The translations under genes were made by a program, and so were the position numbers. DNA of 64,000 nt, from contig JAPPOV010000033.1 in NCBI GenBank assembly GCA_028873595.1, positions 1 to 64,000 on the forward strand, given 5' to 3'. The notes beneath the pieces were generated by a model, which was not told where the DNA came from, did no database searches, and saw nothing but the letters and a program-made list of their open reading frames with translations. Positions 52,585-61,389 of the stretch are shown here, piece by piece. This DNA comes from Gemmatimonadota bacterium (GTDB lineage: Bacteria; Gemmatimonadota; Gemmatimonadetes; Longimicrobiales; Gaopeijiaceae). The stretch's first letter is position 1, and the number at the start of each line of letters is the position of its first letter.

Positions 52585-53445
52585 CTATTCGTCCTTGAAG
52601 GTGAGCGCCGCAAACTCTCGGGCCGCGCCAAGTACCGCCCGCTCGATGGGGAGGCGTTCGGTGGACGAACCTGTCCAGAAGCCGTGTCCCGAGGTGTTGT
52701 GCAGCATGAACTGGGCGTCCTCCGGCGTCTCCATCGCCGCGCCGTGCGCGACGAGAATCGTATCGGGCTCGATTGCACGGATGGCCTTGTACGCCTCCTC
52801 CGTCTTGGCAGCAGTCTCCTCGATCGTCTCGCCGGAGTCGTAGCCCGTGATGCCTCCCTTGGTCGTACCTGCGTGGAAGCAGAAGATGTCAGGACGGGCC
52901 TGCTCGATGATCTGCAGGCTGTCCTCGAGATCGAACGCAAGGCCGACTGTGACCATCCCCATCTCCCGGCCCAGCGCGAGCATGTCGATCTCGTGCTGGA
53001 GCGTGATCCCGCTCTTGGTCAGGACCCGGTAGATGTTGCTGTCCTTGTCCACGTAGCTGATGGATGGACCGATGTTCGACACGGACATGACCCCCATGTC
53101 TTTGAGCCGCTGAAGCACGCTGCGCATATCACGCAGAGGGTCGTTCGCGTTGAGACAGGCACAGATGAAGGCATCGCCTTCGATCGCCGGCAGGATGTCC
53201 TGCTCGGTGTAGTCGAGTGTCTGCTTATTCGAGTCCAGGATGGGCCACATCATCGACATCGTTCCCATTCCGTTCGCCCGAAGGCGGGCGCCAGAGAACG
53301 TGTTGATGCAGTCCACGCCGGCCGTCTCCAGAAGCTTGGCCACCAGGCCACTGCCTGCGCTGGCGATGAAGATGGGCCGACGCTCGTCGATCTTTCGCTT
53401 CAGCCGAGCGAGAATCTCCTCTCGTGTGGGGCGTGGGACGATCAT
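52585..53445 (-). CDS. Phosphoenolpyruvate hydrolase-like TIM barrel, partner of the Tm-1-like protein
   Basis: A 286-residue TIM barrel of the putative phosphonopyruvate/PEP hydrolase family. Typical segments are TREEILARLKRKI, IFIASAGSGLVAKLLE, LDSNKQTL, ACLNANDPLRDM, CFHAGTTKGGITGYDSG and VAHGAAMETPEDAQF. The ATG at 53445 follows the cupredoxin gene stop by one base, and its GGAGG site lies in the end of that gene. In plants and fungi the same domain is fused behind a Tm-1 domain. Members are predicted to cleave or transfer phospho- or keto-acid C-C/C-P bonds; no activity is proven. Confidence 0.88.
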   Translation of the reverse strand: MIVPRPTREEILARLKRKIDERRPIFIASAGSGLVAKLLETAGVDCINTFSGARLRANGMGTMSMMWPILDSNKQTLDYTEQDILPAIEGDAFICACLNANDPLRDMRSVLQRLKDMGVMSVSNIGPSISYVDKDSNIYRVLTKSGITLQHEIDMLALGREMGMVTVGLAFDLEDSLQIIEQARPDIFCFHAGTTKGGITGYDSGETIEETAAKTEEAYKAIRAIEPDTILVAHGAAMETPEDAQFMLHNTSGHGFWTGSSTERLPIERAVLGAAREFAALTFKDE

Positions 53446-53446
53446 G

Positions 53447-56284
53447 TCAGCCCTCCACCGTCATCGTTCCGTGCATCGTGCCCCGATGGCCCGGGAAGGT
53501 GCAAAGGACGTCGTACTCGCCGGGTTCGGTCGGAGCTGTAAAGGTCAGGACCTGGAACGTCCCGTGGTTGAGCAGGTCCGAGGCGACGATGATCTCCGGG
53601 CGTTCGGGAATGAAGCGCTTGGCGAATCCGTCGACCCCGAGCGCATCGGCTGCTGCGCCGATGGTCTCGCCCGACCGTGGATGACCGATGACCAGGTTGT
53701 GGGGCGTGTAATCCTCGTTGTCGAAGAGCAGCGTGACGTCCTGACCCGCCGCGACGGTGAAGGACGTTACGTCGTAACGCATCTCCTCCACGACGGTCTT
53801 GACCACGATCGCGTCACTCCCGAGGTCGGGCCGTTCGTTGCTCCTCTCGTCCTCCTCCGGATCTGAGATCCGTACAGGGGCAGCAGCGGAGTTCTCCCAC
53901 ATCCGTTCCACTCGGCGTGCTGCGATGCGCGCGTCCGGTACCGGCGAGTTCAGAACGAGCTCCAGCAGGTCCTGATTCTCGACGTTGTGCTGCTGGTGGA
54001 CCCAGAGTGCTTCCAGCAGGTGATGCGCGTGACCGGGATCCCCTGGATCCCACTGCGCCATCCACGCCTCGGTCTCTGCGATGACCTCGTCCGTCGGTCG
54101 CTCGGAGAGCTCGATACGGGCCCGGTGGCGGATGCCGTTCACCGGGTGCTGAAGCGCGGTGAGCAGCACGGGAATCGGCTGCCCGTCGATGTCCACGTGG
54201 TCCTGAAGCGCCCGTGCGGGGGCGCTCAGCCGGTAGATACGTCCATGGGAATCATCACGGGCCGGATCCCGGATGTTGTGCTGCATGTGGCCGATGATCG
54301 CATTGGCCCAGTCCGCAACGTAGAGCGCTCCGTCATCTCCGATCTCGAAGTCGGTGGGTCGGAAGTTCGGGTCGGAAGAGACGAGCAGATCCGACGTCTC
54401 CGTACCCGTGACGTCTCCCGTCACGGCGTCGGCCTCGAGTGTGTACTGCTTGATCCCCAGGAAGGCGATCACGTTCAGGATGATGAAATTGCCCTCCATG
54501 CGCGGCGGAAGGTGCGCACTCGAGATGATCCCACTCGATGGGACGGGGCGCACCGTATGCTCGAGAAGTGAGCGCATTTCGAAGGTGCCGTTGCGGTTCG
54601 ACTTGACCTGGAACGCAGCACCGCCCGTCGCGTCGGTCGCATAGTGATAGCCCCAATAATCGAAACTGGTACCGTGCGGATTGGGCGTATTGATCGCGTG
54701 GAAGGAGAACTCGTGCGTGCGCGGATTGAACCGGTACATCCCCGATTCACGAGACTCCTGATTCGCGCTCCACGGCGACTCGACGTTCGAGACGTTGAAG
54801 ATACCCCGCTGGTAGTAGAGGAAGCCGTCGGGACCGTACACGAAATTGTTTGCGGAGTGGTGGGTGTCTGCCGATCCAAGCCCTCCCATGAGCCGGATTC
54901 GGACGTCTGCGACGTCATCGCCGTCGGTGTCCTTCAGGAAGAGCAGGTCGGGTACGGAGGCGACGATCACGCCCCCGTTCCAGAACTCGAAGCCTGTTGG
55001 ATTGTGGACGTATGCGAACGTGATGGCCCGGTCGGCTACACCGTCCCGGTCGTCGTCAGGCAGAATGAGGAGCCGGTCATTCATCTCACCAGTCGGCTCC
55101 CACTTGGGGTACGTGCCCCATGTCGCAGCCCACATACGCCCGCGCGTGTCGACCCCGAGTTGCACCGGGTTCACCAGCTCGGGGAACATCTCCTCCGAGG
55201 CGAAAACGTTCGCACGGAGCCCGGGCTCGAGCGTCATGCGGTCGATGCCCTCCTCGGCCGAGAGGAAGTCCAGCGTACCGAGCTTGCTGACGCCTCCCTG
55301 CTCCTGTGGCTCGTCGAGGTTGGAGATGACCTCGACCGGCGGGGGTACGTTCGAGTCGTCCGGGCTGATGGATTCGCCTTGGGCTGCGGCCCAGATGACG
55401 TGATCCCGGTTTGCGGTCATGTAGTCGAGCTGAATGAGCTCGTTCTGCAGGACGTCGTAGTTGGTCTGCCCGTCGGTAAACGCGAGCGTGGAACGTGTGC
55501 CCCACACGTCGTTGCCATCCGTCGCCCGATAGCGGTTGTGCCAGTGCAGGTTCTTGTCGAGCACCGCCGTCCGGATCGAAGCGAGTCTCTCTTCATCCTC
55601 GGAAGGTGCCTGGCCTGTGACCCTGCGAAGAATGACCTCCGCGATGCGGCGGTTGCCCTCATCGTTGAGGTGTACACCGTTGATGGTCAGCGGCGCTTCG
55701 GTGGAGCCGTAGAGCCCCTGCGATGCCGTGAAGAGGTCGACGTATCCGAGGCCCTGTGCCTCTGCGACCGCACGAGTAGCCTCGGCGTACCGGGCCAGGC
55801 GAGCGTTGTTCTCACTGCCGTCGGGGACGTTGGGGTCGTCCAGATCTTCGTGCGCGATCGGCGAGAAGAGGACGATGTCCGGGGGACCCTGACCCGAGTA
55901 GTCCTGCTCTCGTGTGTGTTCGATCCACTCCGACAACGCGTTGCCGTACCCTGCCGGGTCGTCATCGAACGACTCGTTGTACCCGAACATCGCGAAGATC
56001 GTCGTCGCCTGAGAGAGGCCCAGGTAGTCGTCCGCGGATGGGAAGCCCTCGCTACGGGGCCGGTGATCCACGCGGTCGCCGCTGAAGCCGTGGTTACGGA
56101 TCACGAGCTGGTGGTCGGGCAGAGCCGCCTGCAGGTAGGTCTCAAGCCAGCCGTCGTGCTGCATGCGATCGGGAAGCGCGTTGCCCAGGAGCACGATGTG
56201 CTCACCGGGCTGTATTTCGGCCACGGGTCGGTCACACCCCGCCACAAAGAGGAGGGCCAGGATGAGCGGAATCGGCTTCTTCAT
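53447..56284 (-). CDS. SGNH hydrolase-PVC-type propeller-cupredoxin fusion lipoprotein
   Basis: A 945-residue exported protein; its ATG 56284 overlaps the ThuA stop. The lipoprotein signal ends FVAGC (C17). Residues about 25-225 are an SGNH domain with FGYNES and GVHLND (H205), but the usual GDS nucleophile motif is replaced by LLGNAL. Residues about 350-690 are a propeller of the PVC-type dehydrogenase-like family (HHSANNFVYGPDGFLYY, FEIGDDGALYVADW). Residues about 700-830 are HEAT-like helices. Residues about 845-945 are an azurin-like cupredoxin with a full type 1 copper set (H862, C928, H933, M937). Many homologues end in a CxxCH heme domain instead. It is probably a surface redox enzyme passing electrons to copper. 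Confidence 0.85.
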   Translation of the reverse strand: MKKPIPLILALLFVAGCDRPVAEIQPGEHIVLLGNALPDRMQHDGWLETYLQAALPDHQLVIRNHGFSGDRVDHRPRSEGFPSADDYLGLSQATTIFAMFGYNESFDDDPAGYGNALSEWIEHTREQDYSGQGPPDIVLFSPIAHEDLDDPNVPDGSENNARLARYAEATRAVAEAQGLGYVDLFTASQGLYGSTEAPLTINGVHLNDEGNRRIAEVILRRVTGQAPSEDEERLASIRTAVLDKNLHWHNRYRATDGNDVWGTRSTLAFTDGQTNYDVLQNELIQLDYMTANRDHVIWAAAQGESISPDDSNVPPPVEVISNLDEPQEQGGVSKLGTLDFLSAEEGIDRMTLEPGLRANVFASEEMFPELVNPVQLGVDTRGRMWAATWGTYPKWEPTGEMNDRLLILPDDDRDGVADRAITFAYVHNPTGFEFWNGGVIVASVPDLLFLKDTDGDDVADVRIRLMGGLGSADTHHSANNFVYGPDGFLYYQRGIFNVSNVESPWSANQESRESGMYRFNPRTHEFSFHAINTPNPHGTSFDYWGYHYATDATGGAAFQVKSNRNGTFEMRSLLEHTVRPVPSSGIISSAHLPPRMEGNFIILNVIAFLGIKQYTLEADAVTGDVTGTETSDLLVSSDPNFRPTDFEIGDDGALYVADWANAIIGHMQHNIRDPARDDSHGRIYRLSAPARALQDHVDIDGQPIPVLLTALQHPVNGIRHRARIELSERPTDEVIAETEAWMAQWDPGDPGHAHHLLEALWVHQQHNVENQDLLELVLNSPVPDARIAARRVERMWENSAAAPVRISDPEEDERSNERPDLGSDAIVVKTVVEEMRYDVTSFTVAAGQDVTLLFDNEDYTPHNLVIGHPRSGETIGAAADALGVDGFAKRFIPERPEIIVASDLLNHGTFQVLTFTAPTEPGEYDVLCTFPGHRGTMHGTMTVEG

Positions 56285-57369
56285 CGGTCATTCGCTCCGT
56301 CGTCATCCGCGGGATCCGCGGTCGTCGGTCTGTCAGGTGACATAATGGGCGTTTCGAAGCCCGCCATGTCGGACGGTCGTACTCCTCGGCGGTATCCGTC
56401 GAAGCTGAACATGACGGGATGGTACGGCCCGACAAGGGAGACGTCGCGATCCCCACGGATCTCCTCCTCCAGTCCGAGACTCCAGAGGGAGGCGTTGATC
56501 AGCATCCGCCGAAATCCCTCGTCGAGAAAGTCCTCGGACGCGCCGTGCGTCGTCGTGAACACGCGCCCCGTCTGCCCGCCCGCCCCGGTGTAGCTGCGGG
56601 TCCACGCGACCGGAAGCATTTCCTTCTCGGGGTCCGGCGAAGCGTCGCGCTCCATCCCGTCAAGCACCTGGCCGAGCGCAATGACATCGGCGTCGTCGGG
56701 AGGGTACGCCTGATATCCACCGGACTGCACGTGCATATCCGAAACTCCCCGCAGGATCGGATGGTCCATGCGCCCATCCGCCGGGATCAGCCTCGAGCTC
56801 TGCTCATGGTTCGTGCCGTAATGCCCGACCCAGGTTTCACCGAGTACCTGCTCACCGAATCCCTGCAGATACTCCTCGCCCTCGTAATCCCAGGAGAAGC
56901 GCGCGTGTGGGCCGTCGGTGATCTGGAACGCGTGGGTCGCCGTGCGAAGACCGATGACCGGCCCGCCTCGGTCGAGGTAGTCGACGATGTGCTGCATCTC
57001 GTCTGCGGGGAAATCCTGGAAACGGATTGCCACGATCATGAGATCCGCGGTCTGGAGGGCCTGAAGGCCAGAGATGTTCGAGCTGCCCGGCTCGATGAAC
57101 CCGTCGTCGTCCAGCGTGAAGAAGACGCTGGTGTCGAAGCCGTATCGGCGTGCGAGAATCCGGCCCATCGCGGGCAGGATCTCCTCGGATCGGTATTCGT
57201 GATCACCGGAAATCAGGACGACGTGCATCCCCTCACCCGGGCCCGTGTCGCCTTCGTACGTCACCCGGTGAGGGTGAGCCGCTGCGGGCGATGTGCGATC
57301 TGCGTCGCCGCAGGCGGACAGCGCCATTAGGAACACCGCCATCGTAAATGGGCTGTGCATGAATTTCAT
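56281..57369 (-). CDS. ThuA-like lipoprotein
   Basis: A 362-residue protein of the ThuA (trehalose utilisation, glutamine-amidotransferase-like) fold. The signal peptide has lipobox MALSAC (C20). Family segments are VVLISGDHEYRSEE, LQTADLMIVAIRFQDFP, YLDRGGPVIGLRTATHAF, GHYGTNHEQSSRL and the C-terminal TTHGASEDFLDEGFRRMLINASLW. Family members are exported and bind sugar-like ligands; catalysis is unproven. It is the first gene of a five-gene minus-strand operon and is divergent from the third sulfatase across about 128 bp. Confidence 0.88.
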   Translation of the reverse strand: MKFMHSPFTMAVFLMALSACGDADRTSPAAAHPHRVTYEGDTGPGEGMHVVLISGDHEYRSEEILPAMGRILARRYGFDTSVFFTLDDDGFIEPGSSNISGLQALQTADLMIVAIRFQDFPADEMQHIVDYLDRGGPVIGLRTATHAFQITDGPHARFSWDYEGEEYLQGFGEQVLGETWVGHYGTNHEQSSRLIPADGRMDHPILRGVSDMHVQSGGYQAYPPDDADVIALGQVLDGMERDASPDPEKEMLPVAWTRSYTGAGGQTGRVFTTTHGASEDFLDEGFRRMLINASLWSLGLEEEIRGDRDVSLVGPYHPVMFSFDGYRRGVRPSDMAGFETPIMSPDRPTTADPADDDGANDR

Positions 57370-57497
57370 GTTCGATGATGGCTCGAGGGGTGCCTCTGCG
57401 GACGGTGCGCCGATAATGACGACTCAAGGGTGCGAAGACCAGCGAAGCCCCTGTCGGGTGCTCGCCTCCGGCCGTGATGGAGGCTATTTCAGTGAGA

Positions 57498-59459
57498 ATG
57501 ACTCCGTCGAGACGAGATTTTCTGCGCTGTACCGGGGCTGCGGGCCTGTCGATGACCGCCGCCTCCTGGTTCGCGTCGTGTGCCCCTCGGCCACGGCCGA
57601 CGAACATCGTCCTGATTTTCACCGACGATCAGGGGCACGGAGACATCGGTGTGTACGGCGCCGAGGGGTTCAGCACGCCCCACCTCGACCGGCTGGCCGG
57701 GGAGGGCATGCGCTTCACGGACTTCTATGCCTCGGAGGGCGTGTGCTCGGCATCGCGCGCCTCGCTCCTGACCGGATGCTATGCACCCCGCGTGTCGATT
57801 TTCGGGGCGCTGAGTCCGGGGTCGCAGGTCGGCCTTCACCCGGACGAAGTCACCATCGCCGAATTGCTCAAGCCGCTCGGCTACGCGACTGCAGCGGTCG
57901 GTAAGTGGCACCTCGGACACGGGCGTCAGTTCTTGCCGCTGCAACACGGTTTCGACGAGTACTTCGGCTTACCGTACTCCAACGACATGTGGCCTGTCGA
58001 CTATGACGGCAACCCAGTCGAGGAGGGTGGAAAAAGCGCCTACCCGCCACTCCCTCTTATCGAAGGTGACGAGGTGATCGAGACCGTCGACGAGCTCGCG
58101 GACCAGGACCTCCTTACGACGCGCTACACGGAACGGGCCGTACGCTTCGTCGATCGTCACGCGGACGGACCCTTCTTCCTCTACCTCGCCCATTCGATGC
58201 CACATGTGCCCCTGGGTGTCTCGGATCGATTCCGAGGCTCGAGTGAGCAGGGTATGTACGGCGACGTAATCCAGGAGATCGACTGGTCGGTCGGTCAGGT
58301 CCTTGAGGCGCTGGAGCGCAACGGCGTCGAGGACGACACGCTCGTCATCTTCACGAGCGACAACGGCCCGTGGCTCAACTACGGAAACCACGGGGGCTCT
58401 ACCGGAGCGCTGCGTGAGGGGAAGGGGACCGCCTTCGAGGGCGGTCCACGCGTTCCGGCGATCATGCGCTGGCCCGGACGGATTCCAGCTGGGGTGGTCT
58501 GTAACCGGATGGCATCGACGATCGACGTGCTCCCGACCGTGGCCGCGATCACCGGAGCCTCCCTGCCGACCCAGCCGATCGACGGGGTCAGCATCCTGCC
58601 GCTCCTCCTCGAAGAGGACGGTGCAGACCCGCGACAAGAGTTCTGGTTCTATTACACGGGAGAGTTGCGTGCCGTGAGAGAGGGCCGGTGGAAACGGGTC
58701 TTCACGCATCGCACCCGTTCGTATGTGGGGGTCGAGCCCGGCATGGACGGGTACCCCGGGCCGTATGCGTTCCCGACGGTGCCCGACGCGCTGTATGATC
58801 TGGAGGCCGACGTCGGGGAAACCGTGGACGTTTCGGCCGACTATCCCGATGTCGTGGCGCGACTCGAGGCGATCGGGGAGCTAGCCCGTGCAGCTCTCGG
58901 TGATCGACTGATGCAGCGCACGGGCACGGAGGTTCGCCCTCCCGGGCGCCTGTCTCTCGGTCGACCGGACACGCTCGCCCATGCCGCTGTGGGCGGCGTC
59001 GTCATCGAGGCCACACCGACGGATGTGCGATACCCCGGAGCAGGGCCGGATGCGCTGGTTGACGGACGTGTGGGGTCGGGCGACTTCCGAGATGGACGAT
59101 GGCTCGCGTACGACGGCGTGGACTTCGAGGCAACGCTGGACCTTGGTACTCCTCAGACCGTCGCTCGCGTAGGCATCGACTGTCTGCAGGTTCAGTCCGC
59201 CTGGATTCTGCTGCCCCGCGCCATACGCGCCAGCGTGTCCACAGACGGTCAGGCCTGGCGCGATCTGCCCGCGCTCATGGTCGCCCCGGAGGCAGACGAC
59301 CGCGTCGAGGCACGACTTCTCTCCGTCGACGTTGGGGGCGCGCCCGTTCGATATATCCGAGTCCACGCCACCAACACCCAGCCCCTCCCTGAATGGCACC
59401 CTGGAGCGGGTGAGACGGGTTGGATTTTCGTGGACGAGATCGTCGTGGACACCACGTAG
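57498..59459 (+). CDS. Tat-exported S1 sulfatase with C-terminal F5/8 type C domain
   Basis: A 653-residue enzyme with Tat leader PSRRDFLRCTGAAG. The sulfatase domain (about 30-480) has D43/D44 in IFTDDQG, formylglycine motif CSASRAS (C83), GKWHLGHG and IFTSDNGPW. Alanine at position 3 of the CxAxR motif is allowed. Residues about 490-653 resemble a discoidin/F5/8 C carbohydrate-binding domain (GRWLAYDGVDFEATLDLG, VSTDGQAWRDL, VRYIRVHA). The binding domain should hold the enzyme on a glycan. Start 57498 keeps the Tat motif near the N-terminus; an in-frame GTG at 57474 is possible, and neither has a strong ribosome-binding site. Confidence 0.88.
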   Translation: MTPSRRDFLRCTGAAGLSMTAASWFASCAPRPRPTNIVLIFTDDQGHGDIGVYGAEGFSTPHLDRLAGEGMRFTDFYASEGVCSASRASLLTGCYAPRVSIFGALSPGSQVGLHPDEVTIAELLKPLGYATAAVGKWHLGHGRQFLPLQHGFDEYFGLPYSNDMWPVDYDGNPVEEGGKSAYPPLPLIEGDEVIETVDELADQDLLTTRYTERAVRFVDRHADGPFFLYLAHSMPHVPLGVSDRFRGSSEQGMYGDVIQEIDWSVGQVLEALERNGVEDDTLVIFTSDNGPWLNYGNHGGSTGALREGKGTAFEGGPRVPAIMRWPGRIPAGVVCNRMASTIDVLPTVAAITGASLPTQPIDGVSILPLLLEEDGADPRQEFWFYYTGELRAVREGRWKRVFTHRTRSYVGVEPGMDGYPGPYAFPTVPDALYDLEADVGETVDVSADYPDVVARLEAIGELARAALGDRLMQRTGTEVRPPGRLSLGRPDTLAHAAVGGVVIEATPTDVRYPGAGPDALVDGRVGSGDFRDGRWLAYDGVDFEATLDLGTPQTVARVGIDCLQVQSAWILLPRAIRASVSTDGQAWRDLPALMVAPEADDRVEARLLSVDVGGAPVRYIRVHATNTQPLPEWHPGAGETGWIFVDEIVVDTT

Positions 59460-59638
59460 ATCCGATTCGGGCTCGGACATCGCGAGGCATGTGAGGCCCT
59501 CGTAGGTCGGTCCAGGATGAGTCATATCGTTCGACTTGGTTCGCCGACGCTTGTGACACATTCGCGACCCCCATAGCCTCCTCCCAGCAAGAGAGCGCTC
59601 CCCTCCTGCATTCACACCTACCACCACACAGCCTCTCC

Positions 59639-60535
59639 ATGGTTTCCGAGATCTTCGATGCGTCAGCCTGGCGCGAAGTCCCCGGCTTCGAGGACTTGAG
59701 CGACATCACATACCACGGCTCACTCGATGGAAAGACGGTCAGGATCGCGTTCGATCGCGCCGACTGCCGGAACGCGTTCCGTCCACGGACGGTCGATGAG
59801 TTGTATCGGACGCTGGAGCACGCGAGAACAACGTCGACGGTCGGCTGCGTGCTTCTGACCGGAAACGGGCCTTCGCCAAAGGACGGTGGCTGGGCTTTTT
59901 CGTCCGGGGGTGATCAGCGCATCCGTGGGGCGGACGGATACAAATACGAGGGAGGGGAAGGGGAGATCGATCCAGCCCGGCTCGGGCGGCTGCACATCCT
60001 CGAGGTTCAGCGACTCATTCGCTTCATGCCGAAGATCGTGATCGCGGTGGTTCCGGGCTGGGCGGCCGGCGGGGGTCACAGCTTGCACGTCGTCTGTGAT
60101 CTGACGCTCGCCAGCAGGGAACATGCGCGGTTCAAACAGACGGACCCGGATGTGGCCAGCTTCGACAGCGGATATGGGTCCGCGTACCTCGCTCGTATGG
60201 TCGGGCAGAAGCGGGCTCGAGAGATCTTCTTCCTCGGCTTCGACTACACGGCCGATGAAGCGCTGGCCATGGGAATGGTCAATGCGTCGGTCCCCCACAA
60301 CGAACTCGAAGAGACTGCGTTGAGCTGGGCCCGCACGATCAACGAAAAGAGTCCGACGGCGATGCGCATGCTCAAATACGGGTTCAACCTGATCGACGAC
60401 GGCCTGGTGGGTCAGCAGATGTTTGCCGGGGAGGCCACGCGTCTCGCGTACGGTACGGATGAGGCGCGAGAAGGTCGGGATGCATTCGTCGAAAAGCGGG
60501 ACAAGGATTTCTCCCGCTTTCCGTGGCACTATTGA
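59639..60535 (+). CDS. menB: 1,4-dihydroxy-2-naphthoyl-CoA synthase
   Basis: A 298-residue crotonase-fold enzyme of menaquinone synthesis that closes the second ring of the naphthoquinone from succinylbenzoyl-CoA. The sequence follows MenB closely: WAFSSGGDQRIRGADGYKY, AVVPGWAAGGGHSLHVVCDLTLASREHA, FKQTDPDVASFDSGYGSAYLARMVGQKRAREIFFL and the ending FVEKRDKDFSRFPWHY. No other men gene is in the window, so the pathway genes are scattered. ATG 59639 lacks a Shine-Dalgarno motif. Menaquinone would serve the succinate dehydrogenase at 14200-17581. Confidence 0.95.
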   Translation: MVSEIFDASAWREVPGFEDLSDITYHGSLDGKTVRIAFDRADCRNAFRPRTVDELYRTLEHARTTSTVGCVLLTGNGPSPKDGGWAFSSGGDQRIRGADGYKYEGGEGEIDPARLGRLHILEVQRLIRFMPKIVIAVVPGWAAGGGHSLHVVCDLTLASREHARFKQTDPDVASFDSGYGSAYLARMVGQKRAREIFFLGFDYTADEALAMGMVNASVPHNELEETALSWARTINEKSPTAMRMLKYGFNLIDDGLVGQQMFAGEATRLAYGTDEAREGRDAFVEKRDKDFSRFPWHY

Positions 60536-60645
60536 AACGCATCCTCCGTCGGGCTCCCCACGGCCCTTCGCTCGCGAGTTTTCACCTCAAGTCCTCGTTC
60601 CCGAGTGTCGGCGCTCTCTCCGGTAACCTCGGAGGTGAAGTAAGG

Positions 60646-60753
60646 ATGTCGCGAAGATCGAGCGCGCGGTCGGTACGAAGATCGAATGTGCAGGAGGAAG
60701 AGGCGTCGAGTAAGCCTGCACGGCGCCAGACGGCGTCGGTGCGGCAGGCGTAG
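60646..60753 (+). CDS. Possible 35-residue basic peptide
   Basis: ATG 60646 is preceded by CGGAGGTGAAGTAAGG, one of the better ribosome-binding sites in the window, and a frame of 35 codons follows (MSRRSSARSVRRSNVQ and on). The peptide is rich in Arg and Ser and has no recognisable domain. It lies between menB and the convergent methyltransferase gene. It may be a real small protein or a chance frame. Confidence 0.3.
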   Translation: MSRRSSARSVRRSNVQEEEASSKPARRQTASVRQA

Positions 60754-60756
60754 AGG

Positions 60757-61389
60757 TTAGAGGCCCGCGACCGTGTCGAGGCCGAGTTCCTTTCCTCCTC
60801 GATAGACTTTGATGCCGGTGTCGACGTTGTGCAGAACGAGCAGCGCTTCCCTACTTCCGTGCGCACGCATCAGGGCTCGCATCAGAGCTTCTTCGCCTGA
60901 CCACGGGTAGCCGTAGACAACGTCGAATTCACCCAGAGCCCGTCCCAGTTCGATGTATCCCGACGGCCCCTGGCCAATCGTGGCCGTGCGTCCGTCTCCG
61001 TCTGCGGGGTTCCATCGCCACCCCATCGGGATGAAGCTTCCGACGGCGAAGCGCGCTTCGGAATCCGAGCGATCGGCCAACTCACGTGCCGCACGCACGA
61101 GAGAGGCATCGATCTCGATCCCACAGGCGTCGAACCCCATCAGGTCTGCCATGATCGTGATGACACCGCTGGCCGATCCCCACTCGAGAAAGCGACGCCC
61201 TCGCCTACGAAGCGAGAGAAGCACGTCTCGAACCCGGTCGTAGTCTGCCGCGACGAACGAGTGCCACTCCTTTTGCCGGACCTGTGCATCGAATTCGTGC
61301 CAGAAGTCACGGCCTTCCTCGCAGAGCGCGTCGATGCGCTTCCTCAGCGAGGGGTCCAGTTCATGAGGCGGGTGGCTTTCGTCGATCAA
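60757..61389 (-). CDS. SAM-dependent methyltransferase-like protein
   Basis: A 210-residue protein with a class I methyltransferase glycine-rich motif RFLEWGSASGVITIMADLMGF followed by an acidic strand end in GIEID, and a later strand FDVVYGYPWSGEEALMRALM. The start is TTG at 61389, which overlaps the TGA of a short upstream frame (TTGA), a sign of translational coupling; no ATG lies near this point. The motifs are good but the substrate is unknown. It is convergent with menB. Confidence 0.7.
   Translation of the reverse strand: MIDESHPPHELDPSLRKRIDALCEEGRDFWHEFDAQVRQKEWHSFVAADYDRVRDVLLSLRRRGRRFLEWGSASGVITIMADLMGFDACGIEIDASLVRAARELADRSDSEARFAVGSFIPMGWRWNPADGDGRTATIGQGPSGYIELGRALGEFDVVYGYPWSGEEALMRALMRAHGSREALLVLHNVDTGIKVYRGGKELGLDTVAGL

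Noticed and set aside
54644-56593. A 649-codon open frame on the plus strand
   Set aside because: It lies opposite the SGNH/propeller/cupredoxin gene and the end of the ThuA gene. Its translation has no domain, and the length is an effect of high GC content.
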